Shown: positions 36,150 to 45,207 of the stretch, one piece after another
Layout: each line of letters opens with the position of its first letter
Position numbering within the stretch: the first letter of the stretch is position 1
Assembly: GCA_964592255.1 (NCBI GenBank)
Contig: CAZQCI010000005.1
Location: forward strand, 1-49,642
Source: CAZQCI01 sp964592255
GTDB lineage: Bacteria > UBA10199 > SBBF01
Reading direction: 5' to 3'
Length of the DNA stretch: 49,642 nucleotides
Made by a program: the position numbers and the translations under genes
The notes under the pieces: model-generated
Database searches by the model: none
What the model saw: only the letters and a program-made list of their open reading frames with translations
What the model was told of the DNA's origin: nothing

Positions 36150-39100
36150 GTTTGCCAGCAGATGGTTTATTGCGTGAAGGCCAGTCTTATGACATACGCC
36201 CAGCCAATGCACCTAAAGCCACTCATCGTTTAACTGTAGTGGGAGGTGTTATTCAGGCCCAAGCTTTTGTTCAAAGAGCTTTACCTCCCGGATATCAAGA
36301 ATACACATCAGGCCCCATTGGCCGCTTTGCTCCTGAAGATCCAGATCTTATCTCTGTTCCTTACGGAGCTATCATGCACCACATGAGTTCGATGGCGGAT
36401 ATTTTAGAAAGTTTTGGTCAGCTCAATGGTCACAGTTACTTTATGCCGACAATTGAAACCCTGAGGGCCATGATCCAAGCTGTGTCTGTCGAAGATCCTC
36501 CGGTGGTGATGGCCCGGTATGTAGGGAGTAACACTAATTTATGGTTTGAGATTCCTCTTCTTTTTGATTGTGCAGCCAAACAATGGCGTCCGGCTTATGT
36601 TCCGGGAGTGCCCTTGGCGATTCAGTGGAACAAGGGCATCCAAGGTATTACAACGCGGGTTAAGTCTACTCCCAAAGGTTATGAGCTTATTCCTAATTCG
36701 CCCGGTCATCAGAGGCTTTCATCTTTTTTCTTAGAAGGAAGTTTAGGGGTCCCTCTTTTTTACAATGGAACTAATGTGAGTGGTTTTTCTGTTAAAGCCC
36801 GTAAAGAAGAAGCGCTACGAGGTTTTAACCTTTATGTAGCTACTATGGGAACGGGCCTTCTCATTGATGACGATGAACGATATGATCGTCTGGTTTCTTT
36901 TGAAATAGTTGATGATATGACACGACGCTTTGTTTTATCCCCTGTCAGCGCAAACAAATTAAATGACGCAGGAGAGAGTTCTCAAATTTCGTTTGATGTT
37001 TTTTATGACGCAGATTCTGGCGTCATGGAATGGTTGGGTTCTCGAGTAGACATATCGTTCCATAAATCTAATGGTCTATCGGTGACAGGTCCATTTTCTG
37101 TGTTGTATCATCTGGAAAGTAGGAGCTATTTGCTCACTGAAGCCTTGCCGCCCGCTGGCCGTACGCCCATTGTCTTGAGAGTTTTCTTTTTGCAAGGCAG
37201 CCCTCCTTTAGTTGTTGATCTAACCCGCTATCAGGGGCATTTCCCTGCTCATAAAAGGGAAGCGAACATGACAAACGAATCTTTGGTTGAGCAAGGCTGG
37301 GTTACGGGGGATGAACGTTTAGTGACTAAGGCTCGTCCGGGTTTTTCGCGAGGAGGCTTGCGTCCCCGATCCCAAAGTGCTGGAAAAACACCCGCAGTTT
37401 CTAATGTAGTTTTTGATCAAACTTATCCGACTCTTGAATCGGACCGTTCACCTTATTTGGCTCAAGCCGATGAGTGGAATCGATTGTTTACGCTTTCAAC
37501 CGATGTATTGGAACGGGCCATGAGCCTCTCTTGGTTTGACCGCTATGCCCTTGGGGAAGCTGTTCAGGCTATGGATAGTCGGGATGTCAATCAGGTAGTG
37601 GCTCGGGTCATGGCCTTTTTTGATGCGCGGCCTGCACTCCGCAATCAGCTTCGATTGCGTTATGCCACAGCTACCGAAGCGATACGTCAACGGATAGCTG
37701 TAAATTTATGGTTGAATCATGTCTTGGAAGGATGGTTCCCGGATATCGGAGGTGATTTTCAATTATTGCCGGAAAGTGTCCGGGTTTTTTGTGAAGCGCA
37801 GGCCCGTTTACGTGAGACGGTGACACGGTTGGCAGGGGATTCTGTGGCTTTAAAAGAGGCGATAGCTCAATTTTCCCCGGTAACTTTGTGGTTTATGAAC
37901 ACGGCTCAAACACGGATGCAGGTAACCCTTACACCCTATCTGCCTCCCAATGGATCGCCGTTATGGGTTTCACATTCCAAAGCCTCTGATCAAAAAGTAT
38001 CAACTCGTTTTGTAGGTATAGACCACGAGCGCCCAGGAGAGTTGATGGCTCTGGACTTTTTGGCGGATTATAGTCGTGAGGGTCACGATCAAACTTTAAC
38101 TGTTTATAATCCTAGCTTAAAAGGTGGTGTTCTTCAAAAATTAAAATTAGTGGCTTTCGACGGAGGAGCTAAACAACAGAGTTTGGATGAAGATTTTCTT
38201 GTTGCTTTCTACGATTCCGAAATCAGAACTGTTCCCGAAGGGGAAGAAAGCTGGCTCAGCTTGTCCGTTGCGCGTCGTAGAATGACGGCTGAACATCGGT
38301 TACAACTTTTGCATCGTTTGGTGGAGCAAACGAAAGAAGAGTTTGTTCGTGGTGAGAGTGATGATAAACATGTGAAACGCCACGCCTCACAAGCTGCAAC
38401 GGATGAAATAATTCTTCTGGAAAAAGACGAATTAGGTGAAGGCCGCTACACAGGCCGTTTGTTAAAAATCCGCATGCCTCAACCTGTTCTCTGTAATGAT
38501 GGAAAGATCCATGTGAATCTTCCGCCAGCTGTGCGACTGGGTATTTTGGATGAGTTGACGGTCAAAAAACCAGTTTGGGAGGAAGATGACTATCATGTTT
38601 ATCAGCCTCCAATGACTGCCCCAGAACACGAGTCTCAAGCAAGCCACCGACTTTTTTTAGTGCATCCTCAAAATCCTAACAAGCAATTTGAACTTACTAT
38701 TGAAGCGAATGCAGAGTTAGGTGTTATGCCTCGTCTGCGTCATATCCGTGGTTTTGAAAAGGGTCTGCGAGGATTTTATGCTCCTTCAAAATGGTCAATG
38801 GTCTATCCGGTTGATCGTGTTCGTGCGGAGGGGACTAATGGTATTGCACGTGTGGAAGATGTAAGTGGAGAATATCCGCATCTTGAAAATGGACATAGTG
38901 TCCAAAGGTATTATTTTAGCGTGGAGCATGGGAGTCTTAAAAAATCCACCCGTCTTGATTTAGAATTGGACGAAACTGGGCACATTATTCGTGCGCTGAA
39001 AGATAAATGGGATCTAGAAGATGCGGAGTTGGATACTCAAATTATTGATACCGAAGTCGTGTCGTCCGATACCATTACTCGATTACGCGCTCGCGAAACA

Positions 39101-40921
39101 AGTCGGGCGGATGAATTTTTCTCTTTGGTTCCTTTAGAAACAGGAGGCGTGCGTGTGATCCTGCGCCATCGCCCTGCGGGTCTAGGTCAAGCTGTGGGGA
39201 ATTCCCATTATTTGGCTATTGATTTTATGCCCGATCCAGAGACACATGACTTTCGTGGTCAAAATGCCCGTATTAGCCGTTTAAGTTTTCGACATGATCC
39301 CCGTGATCCCAGCCAATTTTTCTTGCCCAATGAGATGGCATATTCTTTTCCTTTTGTTTGTGCTGCAAGAAAAGGGGCTCCTGTGCATCCCATGGGTTTT
39401 TACCGAGAAACGGATCTCACTCCGGAAAATGGTATGAATCAAGCCAAAGCTGTGGCCCTAAGGTTCTACCATCAAAAAAATGCGGACTCTCGCCGAGATG
39501 TTTCTTTTGTACTCCAAGAAATGAGTGATGGGAAAGTGCAGATTGCGCCCGGCTCTTTTCAGATGGTTAATTTTAATACCGGTAAGACCATTGTGGAAAA
39601 TGGTAAGGCCAGTGTTGTTGTAACAGAAGAGGGAGAGTTAAAGAAGGTAGTGGTGGAGCATCCTCAAGTTCGTCTTCAATTTTGGTTGAATACTGACAAT
39701 AGTTTTCCAGAAAATTTGGGGGATCGATCTTTTCTGATTTCGGAGTCTAGCTCTGCTGAAGAGTTGAAGCAAAGAAGAGAGGCTCGTGATCAAGAAGTTG
39801 CCAAAATGGCCAGTGTGGGAGCTATTGATGAGTTGTATCGTCAGTTTTTGAGAGGAGCATCTTATAGATGTTTAGAAGAAACAGACAAAATTGCATTAAC
39901 TCGGTTTCAGAATCACCCTGTTGCGAATACAGCCTTAGGCTTGGTGTTGAAGAATGTTATTCCTCTTTTGGTCGAAAATAATGAGGATGCATCTATTCTT
40001 GCTTTCGTTATTGAGCGTCTAACATCTTTATCTCAAAGCTGGGCTGATTCTTCAAAAGAGGGAACTCTTACCCCCTTGCAAGAGAAACAGATGCAGGTGG
40101 TTACTGATTATTTGGTAACCTTGGTACTAGCTAGAAAGCAACCCTGGATGGTGCGAGAGTGGGAAGATTTGGAAAATGGCTTGGCTAATCTATTGGAGGG
40201 GGCACTCTTGGATAGTGAGCAGCGCCTTCAAGCTTTTTCTGGATTCCTTCATTATTTATGGGAGGACAGCGGTCTTAATATTAATGTGATCATGAATAAA
40301 ATATTAATTGTCCGTTCTCTTCCTTTATTTGGGCGCGAGCGTGATGCGACAATGACTTTATTGCAAGCTGGTAAAACAGGTAAGAGACCCAAGGTGGTTG
40401 ATGCCTGGTATGAATTTTTTAAGATCAACGAACTTTTGCAAGACATGTCAAGAGCTCAACGGTCAAAAACTCAAGCGGGTCACGTAGTTCAAAACACACA
40501 ACATACCTTTCTTGATGATGCTGGCGAAGGGCTTGGATCCAGTTCTCTTCTGGATGCTGTAAGAGGTGCTGCCGAATCTTTGGGAATGGAGTTACCTTTA
40601 CAAGCCCTCATACAACAAAGTGAGTTCTTGAAGTGTTATCTTGTTAATGAAGATGACTCTGCCTTTTTAGCTGGCTTAAGGGCGTATGGGTATCATGATT
40701 TAGCAGAGCGTTTTACTACATCTTGCCCCTTATCTCCGCAAGAACGAGGTGTGATGCTGGCTTCCCTTGTCGCCGGTAATACGGATGCTTTCCACTATTT
40801 TCTTCAACAACATGACATTACTTTAGGTGACGTGGCTTCAAGATCTCAGGCGACTGGCCCCGTAAATCTGGTGGTTACAGGGGCTTTGGCGCAGGGAGCT
40901 TCTGTTTTTGTTACGAAATGA
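36150..40921 (+). CDS. giant protein of unknown function (paralog B continued), C-terminal about 1590 residues
   Basis: Open from the gap (LPADGLLREGQSYDIRPANA) to TGA 40919-40921. There is no start codon with a ribosome binding site near the gap, so it is read as the rest of gene B, giving a protein of at least about 3230 residues. First part: beta-rich with repeated PAGRTP/GY-type segments. Middle (around 37450-37930): a helical block (LSWFDRYALGEAVQAMDSRD, then IAVNLWLNHVLEGWF). Then a further beta region to about 39730 and a helical region. It closes with the module also at the end of A: AYGYHDLAERFTTSCPLSPQ followed by GVMLASLVAGNTDAF. The convergent phosphohexomutase gene ends 6 bp away. 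No known family recognised. Confidence 0.85.
40748..40791 (+). repeat. 44-bp identical stretch, copy 2 (3' end of giant gene B)
   Basis: Partner of 31044-31087; perfect identity over 44 bases, in the same reading frame relative to the protein module. Confidence 0.9.
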
Positions 40922-40927
40922 TGGGGT

Positions 40928-42349
40928 TTAAAACTGACTCATCATTTTTTGAGCATGATGCAGAAGGGCTTGTACTTTTTGTGGAGAACCCGATTCCGCA
41001 TAAAGGCGGATTAAAGGTTCTGTGCCAGACGCACGGATTAAAAGCCAACTGCCGTCAGAGAGAATATATTTAAAGCCGTCCGATAAGTTGGAGGTCACTA
41101 TATTTTCCCCGTTAATTTCCTCTGGGGGATTTTTTTGCAAATGGTGCTGGAGACGCATTATTTTTTCACGTTCCACATGAGCGTCAATTCGATCAAAATA
41201 AAACTCTCCAAATTCTTGGTACAGATCGTTAACTAATTGCGTGAGTTTTTTTCCGGTGAGACTCATCAGTTCCACCAAAAATAAACCATTAAGTACACCA
41301 TCACGCTCGTGAACGTGAGGCGCAAAGCTTAAACCACCGGATTCTTCACCGCCCATCAAGGCATTTTTTTCCACCAAATGCTTACAGATATGCTTAAAAC
41401 CGACGGGGGTTTCAATGCAAGCGAGCCCGTATTTATCGCATATCCGATTAATCATTTGCGTGGTGGATAAGGATTTGACGATAGCGCCTTGAAGTTTTTT
41501 GTTTTCGATATAATGTTTAAGTAGAAGTGCAAAAATCAGATGTGAATTGACGAAATTGCCATTTTCATCCACAGCTCCAATGCGATCGGCATCCCCATCG
41601 GTTGCCAAGCCGATGTCGGCTTCACCATTTTGCATCCGGCGTAATAACTCTCCTAAATTTTTGTCGATGGGCTCCGGATTAAGGCCTCCAAAAGTTGTGT
41701 CAGCTTCGGTATGTATGGCTGTTACCGGCTGTTCGAGAACCGCTTTCATAAAACCGGTACCTGCTCCAAAGAGAGGGTCGTTTAATATTCTAATTCCGCT
41801 TTTTTGGATTGCTTTGACGTCTAAAAGAGAACGCAAGTGGTTCACATATTTCTCCTGGGGATTAAAAGGCAGAATCAGTTCTTTTTTTAACCCTTCATCA
41901 AAACTTATTTTTTTTATAGCTCGTTTTGTTTTGAGATTAGTTTCGATCTGTTGCTCAATTTTTGAGGTGTATTCCGGCGAGGCAGACCCACCATAGCTTT
42001 CCTTAAATTTAATGCCATTCCAATTGGCTGGATTGTGTGAAGCGGTGATGACAATACCACAAAACGCTCCTTCATTTTTTGTCATCCACGAAACGCATGG
42101 GGTAGGGCAGAATTGATTGGAAAATAAAACGGTAAAACCATTTGCCGCTAAAATTTCTGCCGTTAGTCGTGCGGCTTCTGGGGATTGATTTCGTCGATCG
42201 TAACCGAGGACGATTTTTTTGACTCCCTGCCCTAAAAGAGGAGAGGCATCACAAAAGGCTTGAATGACAGTTTCGATATTTTGCGGGATAAAATCTTTTC
42301 CAATGATGGCGCGCCACCCATCGGTGCCGAATTTAATAGTGTCTGACAT
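40928..42349 (-). CDS. phosphoglucomutase/phosphomannomutase family protein
   Basis: 473 residues. All four alpha-D-phosphohexomutase motifs are present: the phosphoserine loop VITASHNPANWNGIKFK, the metal site DGDADR, the sugar-binding loop GGEESGG, and the phosphate-binding loop RASGTEPLIRLYAE. It interconverts 1- and 6-phosphates of glucose, mannose or glucosamine; the branch with N-terminal FGTDGWRAIIGKDF is usually annotated as phosphoglucomutase/phosphomannomutase without a fixed substrate. It is the last gene of the minus-strand series, 31 bp after pdxA, and could supply sugar phosphates for envelope polymers. Confidence 0.92.
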   Translation of the reverse strand: MSDTIKFGTDGWRAIIGKDFIPQNIETVIQAFCDASPLLGQGVKKIVLGYDRRNQSPEAARLTAEILAANGFTVLFSNQFCPTPCVSWMTKNEGAFCGIVITASHNPANWNGIKFKESYGGSASPEYTSKIEQQIETNLKTKRAIKKISFDEGLKKELILPFNPQEKYVNHLRSLLDVKAIQKSGIRILNDPLFGAGTGFMKAVLEQPVTAIHTEADTTFGGLNPEPIDKNLGELLRRMQNGEADIGLATDGDADRIGAVDENGNFVNSHLIFALLLKHYIENKKLQGAIVKSLSTTQMINRICDKYGLACIETPVGFKHICKHLVEKNALMGGEESGGLSFAPHVHERDGVLNGLFLVELMSLTGKKLTQLVNDLYQEFGEFYFDRIDAHVEREKIMRLQHHLQKNPPEEINGENIVTSNLSDGFKYILSDGSWLLIRASGTEPLIRLYAESGSPQKVQALLHHAQKMMSQF

Positions 42350-42380
42350 AAACTTTTCTTACGTGACTAGGTGAGCAGGG

Positions 42381-43259
42381 TCAAGCGAGAAAGGTTTTGC
42401 GGTGTTTCCAGACTTCAACCGCTAGTTTCATGGCGGCTTTCATGCTGGCAGGGTTGGCTTTACCTTGGTGGGCAATATCGAAAGCGCATCCTTGATCCGG
42501 AGACGTACGAATGATGGGGAGGCCTAAAGTCATGTTTACCCCATGGTGAAAGTCTAATGTCTTGACTGGAATCAGCCCCTGATCGTGATAGAGGGCGACC
42601 ACCGCATCAAACTTCCCTTGAGCGGCTTGATGAAAAATGCTGTCGGCCGGATAAGGCCCCATGACATTCATTTTTTTTTGGGCTCTACGAATAGCCGGGA
42701 TGATGATTTTGGCTTCCTCATTTCCAAAGAGCCCCTTTTCGCTGGCATGGGGGTTTAATCCACAAACGGCAATTTTTGGATGTTTAATTCTAAAATCATT
42801 TTGAAGCGATTGATAGGTTAAGTCGATCGTGTCGAAAATTTTTGTGGCAGTGAGCAAGGAAGAAACTTTTTTAAGCGGTTCGTGAATCGTGACCAAGCTG
42901 ACCTTAAGCCGAGGGGAGACAAACATCATCACCGATTTTTTAGCTTTAAATTCATGCGTTAAATATTCGGTGTGTCCTGGAAATTTAAAACCGGCTTTTT
43001 GAATGCGCTCTTTAGAAATGGGTGCCGTGACTAGCACATCAACTTTTTTATTTTTTAAATCATCAACGGCTTGTTGCAAGGCTTCTAAACTTTTAAATCC
43101 TGATTTTTTTTCCCCCAAAAGTTTTAAAAATTTTGTGCCATAAATTTTCCAATGAGCCAGTTTTTTAATGTGGGGGTCTTTTAAAGCCTTTTCCACCATT
43201 TCCGGGCCAATCCCGTCAGGATCCCCCAATGTGATAGCAATAGTTGGTTTAGTTTTGAT
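42381..43259 (-). CDS. pdxA: 4-hydroxythreonine-4-phosphate dehydrogenase PdxA, probable ATC start, one metal ligand changed
   Basis: About 292 residues. PdxA oxidises 4-phosphohydroxythreonine in vitamin B6 synthesis. Motifs: GDPDGIGPE, FPGHTEYLTHEF, CGLNPHASEKGLFGNEE (metal His), YHDQGLIPVK (metal His), and RTSPDQGCAFDIA, where the family has DHG; the His to Gln change removes the third metal ligand. The family N-terminus (KTKPTIAITLGDP) lies upstream of the only standard start, TTG 43229. Reading back to the stop, the only codon at the right place is ATC (43257-43259), 6 bp after GGGAGAG. With TTG 43229 the protein would lose about ten conserved residues. Confidence 0.85.
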   Translation of the reverse strand: MKTKPTIAITLGDPDGIGPEMVEKALKDPHIKKLAHWKIYGTKFLKLLGEKKSGFKSLEALQQAVDDLKNKKVDVLVTAPISKERIQKAGFKFPGHTEYLTHEFKAKKSVMMFVSPRLKVSLVTIHEPLKKVSSLLTATKIFDTIDLTYQSLQNDFRIKHPKIAVCGLNPHASEKGLFGNEEAKIIIPAIRRAQKKMNVMGPYPADSIFHQAAQGKFDAVVALYHDQGLIPVKTLDFHHGVNMTLGLPIIRTSPDQGCAFDIAHQGKANPASMKAAMKLAVEVWKHRKTFLA

Positions 43260-43271
43260 GAGTAACTCTCC

Positions 43272-43297
43272 CTGCCTCCTCTTACATTAAGAGAGGG
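43272..43297. repeat. palindromic repeat between surA and pdxA
   Basis: Matches the copy inside bioA (12794-12819) at 22 of 26 positions; core CCTCTTACATTAAGAGAGG folds as a hairpin. On the minus strand it carries AGGAGG, and its edge provides GGGAGAG, the probable ribosome binding site for pdxA. Confidence 0.65.
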
Positions 43298-43303
43298 TTT
43301 TTA

Positions 43304-44263
43304 TTATTTGATTTCGACGAACATGCGCGACCGAGCTTGGCGGATGTAGTTTTCCAGCTCTTCAGTCACGCGCGCTTCTCCGGCTCGTTGCTGGACTAAG
43401 TTTTTAACTTCTGCCAGTGGGCGTGGATGAGGATCTTTTTTCTCCAATACTTTAAGAATAAGAATACCGCTAGGGGTGGCAATAGGGTCAGAAATTAAGC
43501 CGATAGGCATACTTAAAAGAATATTCAGCAAGTCACTGCGGACTTGGGTTGTGCTCATCAAGCCGGAATCCCCTCCATTGGAGGCAAAAGGACCTTTGGA
43601 ATATTTTTTGGCTGCTTCTGCAAAACTACCTCCGTGTTGTAATTTGTCTGAAATATCTTGAGCCAATTTTTCAAGTTGGGCTTGGTTGCTTGATGACTCA
43701 GGCACTAGAAGAATTTCTTGAAAGTGTAAAAAGTTGTAACCGTTAAATTCTGACGGGTGCTTTTTATAATAATCATCAATATCGTAATCGGTAATACTGA
43801 TTTTAGGATAAATGACTTTTTTTAGAAATTCGTTTCGGGCAATATCCCTTTTCATACCTTGCTTATAATTTTCAAAGTTAACTCCAGCGGCCTCAGCCAT
43901 TTTTCTCAGGCCGTCTACTGTAGTTCGTTGTTCCATGGCCATCTGTGCCAACTGGCGGTTCACATTGTCATCGGTGATATTGATATTGGCTTTTTTAATT
44001 TCTTCTTCCAATACCCGTTGGTTGATCATGTTGTTGACGATGTCACTTGTGAAAGCCGTTCTTTTTTTGGCGCGCTCGCTGGGATCTTTAACAAACTTGA
44101 GCTGGGCTTCTAGCTCCGCCATGGTCTTGTTGACGTCGGATTGAGTAATGAGGGTGTCGTTTACACGGGCAACGATTTTATCCACTACTTCCCCAGCTAA
44201 AGCATTTCCAGCCAAGAGAAGGATGATTAAAAGTAGATTGATGTTTTTAGCAAAACTCTTCAT
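43304..44263 (-). CDS. SurA-like periplasmic chaperone / peptidyl-prolyl isomerase
   Basis: 319 residues from ATG 44263, whose ATGA overlaps the stop of the upstream PpiC gene; the longer frame is inside that gene. Signal peptide MKSFAKNINLLLIILLLAGNALA. A SurA N-terminal domain follows (VVDKIVARVNDTLITQSDVN, then MINQRVLEEEIKKANI), then one parvulin domain (YNFLHFQEILLVPES, KKYSKGPFASNGGDSGLMS). It would help outer-membrane proteins fold, fitting the barrel proteins elsewhere in the window. E. coli SurA has two parvulin domains; one, as here, is common in other phyla. Confidence 0.9.
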   Translation of the reverse strand: MKSFAKNINLLLIILLLAGNALAGEVVDKIVARVNDTLITQSDVNKTMAELEAQLKFVKDPSERAKKRTAFTSDIVNNMINQRVLEEEIKKANINITDDNVNRQLAQMAMEQRTTVDGLRKMAEAAGVNFENYKQGMKRDIARNEFLKKVIYPKISITDYDIDDYYKKHPSEFNGYNFLHFQEILLVPESSSNQAQLEKLAQDISDKLQHGGSFAEAAKKYSKGPFASNGGDSGLMSTTQVRSDLLNILLSMPIGLISDPIATPSGILILKVLEKKDPHPRPLAEVKNLVQQRAGEARVTEELENYIRQARSRMFVEIK

Positions 44264-45207
44264 AGCATCTCCATTTTTCGTAAAACCCCTTCCATAATTT
44301 GAATACGTGTTTCCGAAAGAATCCGGTTCAACCACGGTTTATAACTTTCAGCCATCTTTTTTTGTATGAGTATCGACTCAATGCGAGGGAGTACTTCTTC
44401 CAAAGTAAGATAGCCTTTAGGTCTTTTGTTGATCAGTTTGAAAATATGAAAGCCATAAGGGCTTTTAATTACAGGGCTGATCTCGCCCGGTTTAAGAGAA
44501 AAACAAGCATCGTCAAATTCTTTAGGGTAATTCCCGCGGGGGAAGTAGCCCAAATCCCCCCCATTGGCACGGTCGGGAGAGATGGAATGCATGATGGCGA
44601 CCTTGGCAAAATTTTCGCCTTTTAGTACCCGCTGGCGTAAGGCGGCCGCTTTGGCTTCTGAGTCTGCGGCAATTTGCCGGACTCGTACTTGTTCTTCTAT
44701 AGCAAAATCTTCGAGATGACTTTTGTAATAGGTTGCGAGTTCGTTTTCACTGACTTTAATTTCTGGATAAAGAGATTTCTGCATGATTTTTTGTACGGTG
44801 AGGTTTTCTTCTTCCAGTTGGGTCCAAAGAGAATAAGAAATTTTTTTTTCGTCTAGCATGTTTTGAAATTCTCGATCGCTATAACCTTTTTTTAAGCGTG
44901 TAATACCGACAGCTTTTTCTTCTACAGTCAGCACAATATTTTGTTTACGCCCCCAATCGATAATCGCTCGGTTTTCAATCATCTGGTTGAGTGTTTCTTT
45001 TTTAACGTTCAAAAACGCTGTAGGGTCTTTAAAGATGCTTTCGTCATAAGCGGCAGCCCCCAGTAAAATACGGCTACGCAATTGGTCTTCCTTAATAGGG
45101 TTATTGTTGATTAATGCCACCACGGCTGGCGGAGAGGGATGTTCCCTTCGTGATAAACAAGCGGGTAATAGGCATAAACAGCAAAGCAGGATAATGATTT
45201 GTCTCAT
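44260..45207 (-). CDS. PpiC/PrsA-type peptidyl-prolyl isomerase lipoprotein
   Basis: 315 residues. Lipoprotein signal MRQIIILLCCLCLLPAC with lipobox LPAC. A SurA-like N-terminal helical region (LNQMIENRAIIDWGRKQNIV) precedes a complete parvulin domain (EQVRVRQIAADSEAKAAALR, SPDRANGGDLGYFPRG, EISPVIKSPYGFHIFKL). Four-base overlaps on both sides (stop of the transporter, start of the SurA-like gene) show tight coupling. A paired periplasmic chaperone with its neighbour is the most likely job. Confidence 0.9.
   Translation of the reverse strand: MRQIIILLCCLCLLPACLSRREHPSPPAVVALINNNPIKEDQLRSRILLGAAAYDESIFKDPTAFLNVKKETLNQMIENRAIIDWGRKQNIVLTVEEKAVGITRLKKGYSDREFQNMLDEKKISYSLWTQLEEENLTVQKIMQKSLYPEIKVSENELATYYKSHLEDFAIEEQVRVRQIAADSEAKAAALRQRVLKGENFAKVAIMHSISPDRANGGDLGYFPRGNYPKEFDDACFSLKPGEISPVIKSPYGFHIFKLINKRPKGYLTLEEVLPRIESILIQKKMAESYKPWLNRILSETRIQIMEGVLRKMEML

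Noticed and set aside
25947..40921. NRPS/PKS, RHS toxin or phage tail origin for the giant genes
   Set aside because: No carrier-protein, adenylation, ketosynthase, YD-repeat or tail motifs are visible, and there are no phage genes around.
41547..41996. Plus-strand 149-codon frame over the phosphohexomutase
   Set aside because: It lies antisense to all the conserved motifs of a certain gene and has no motif of its own.
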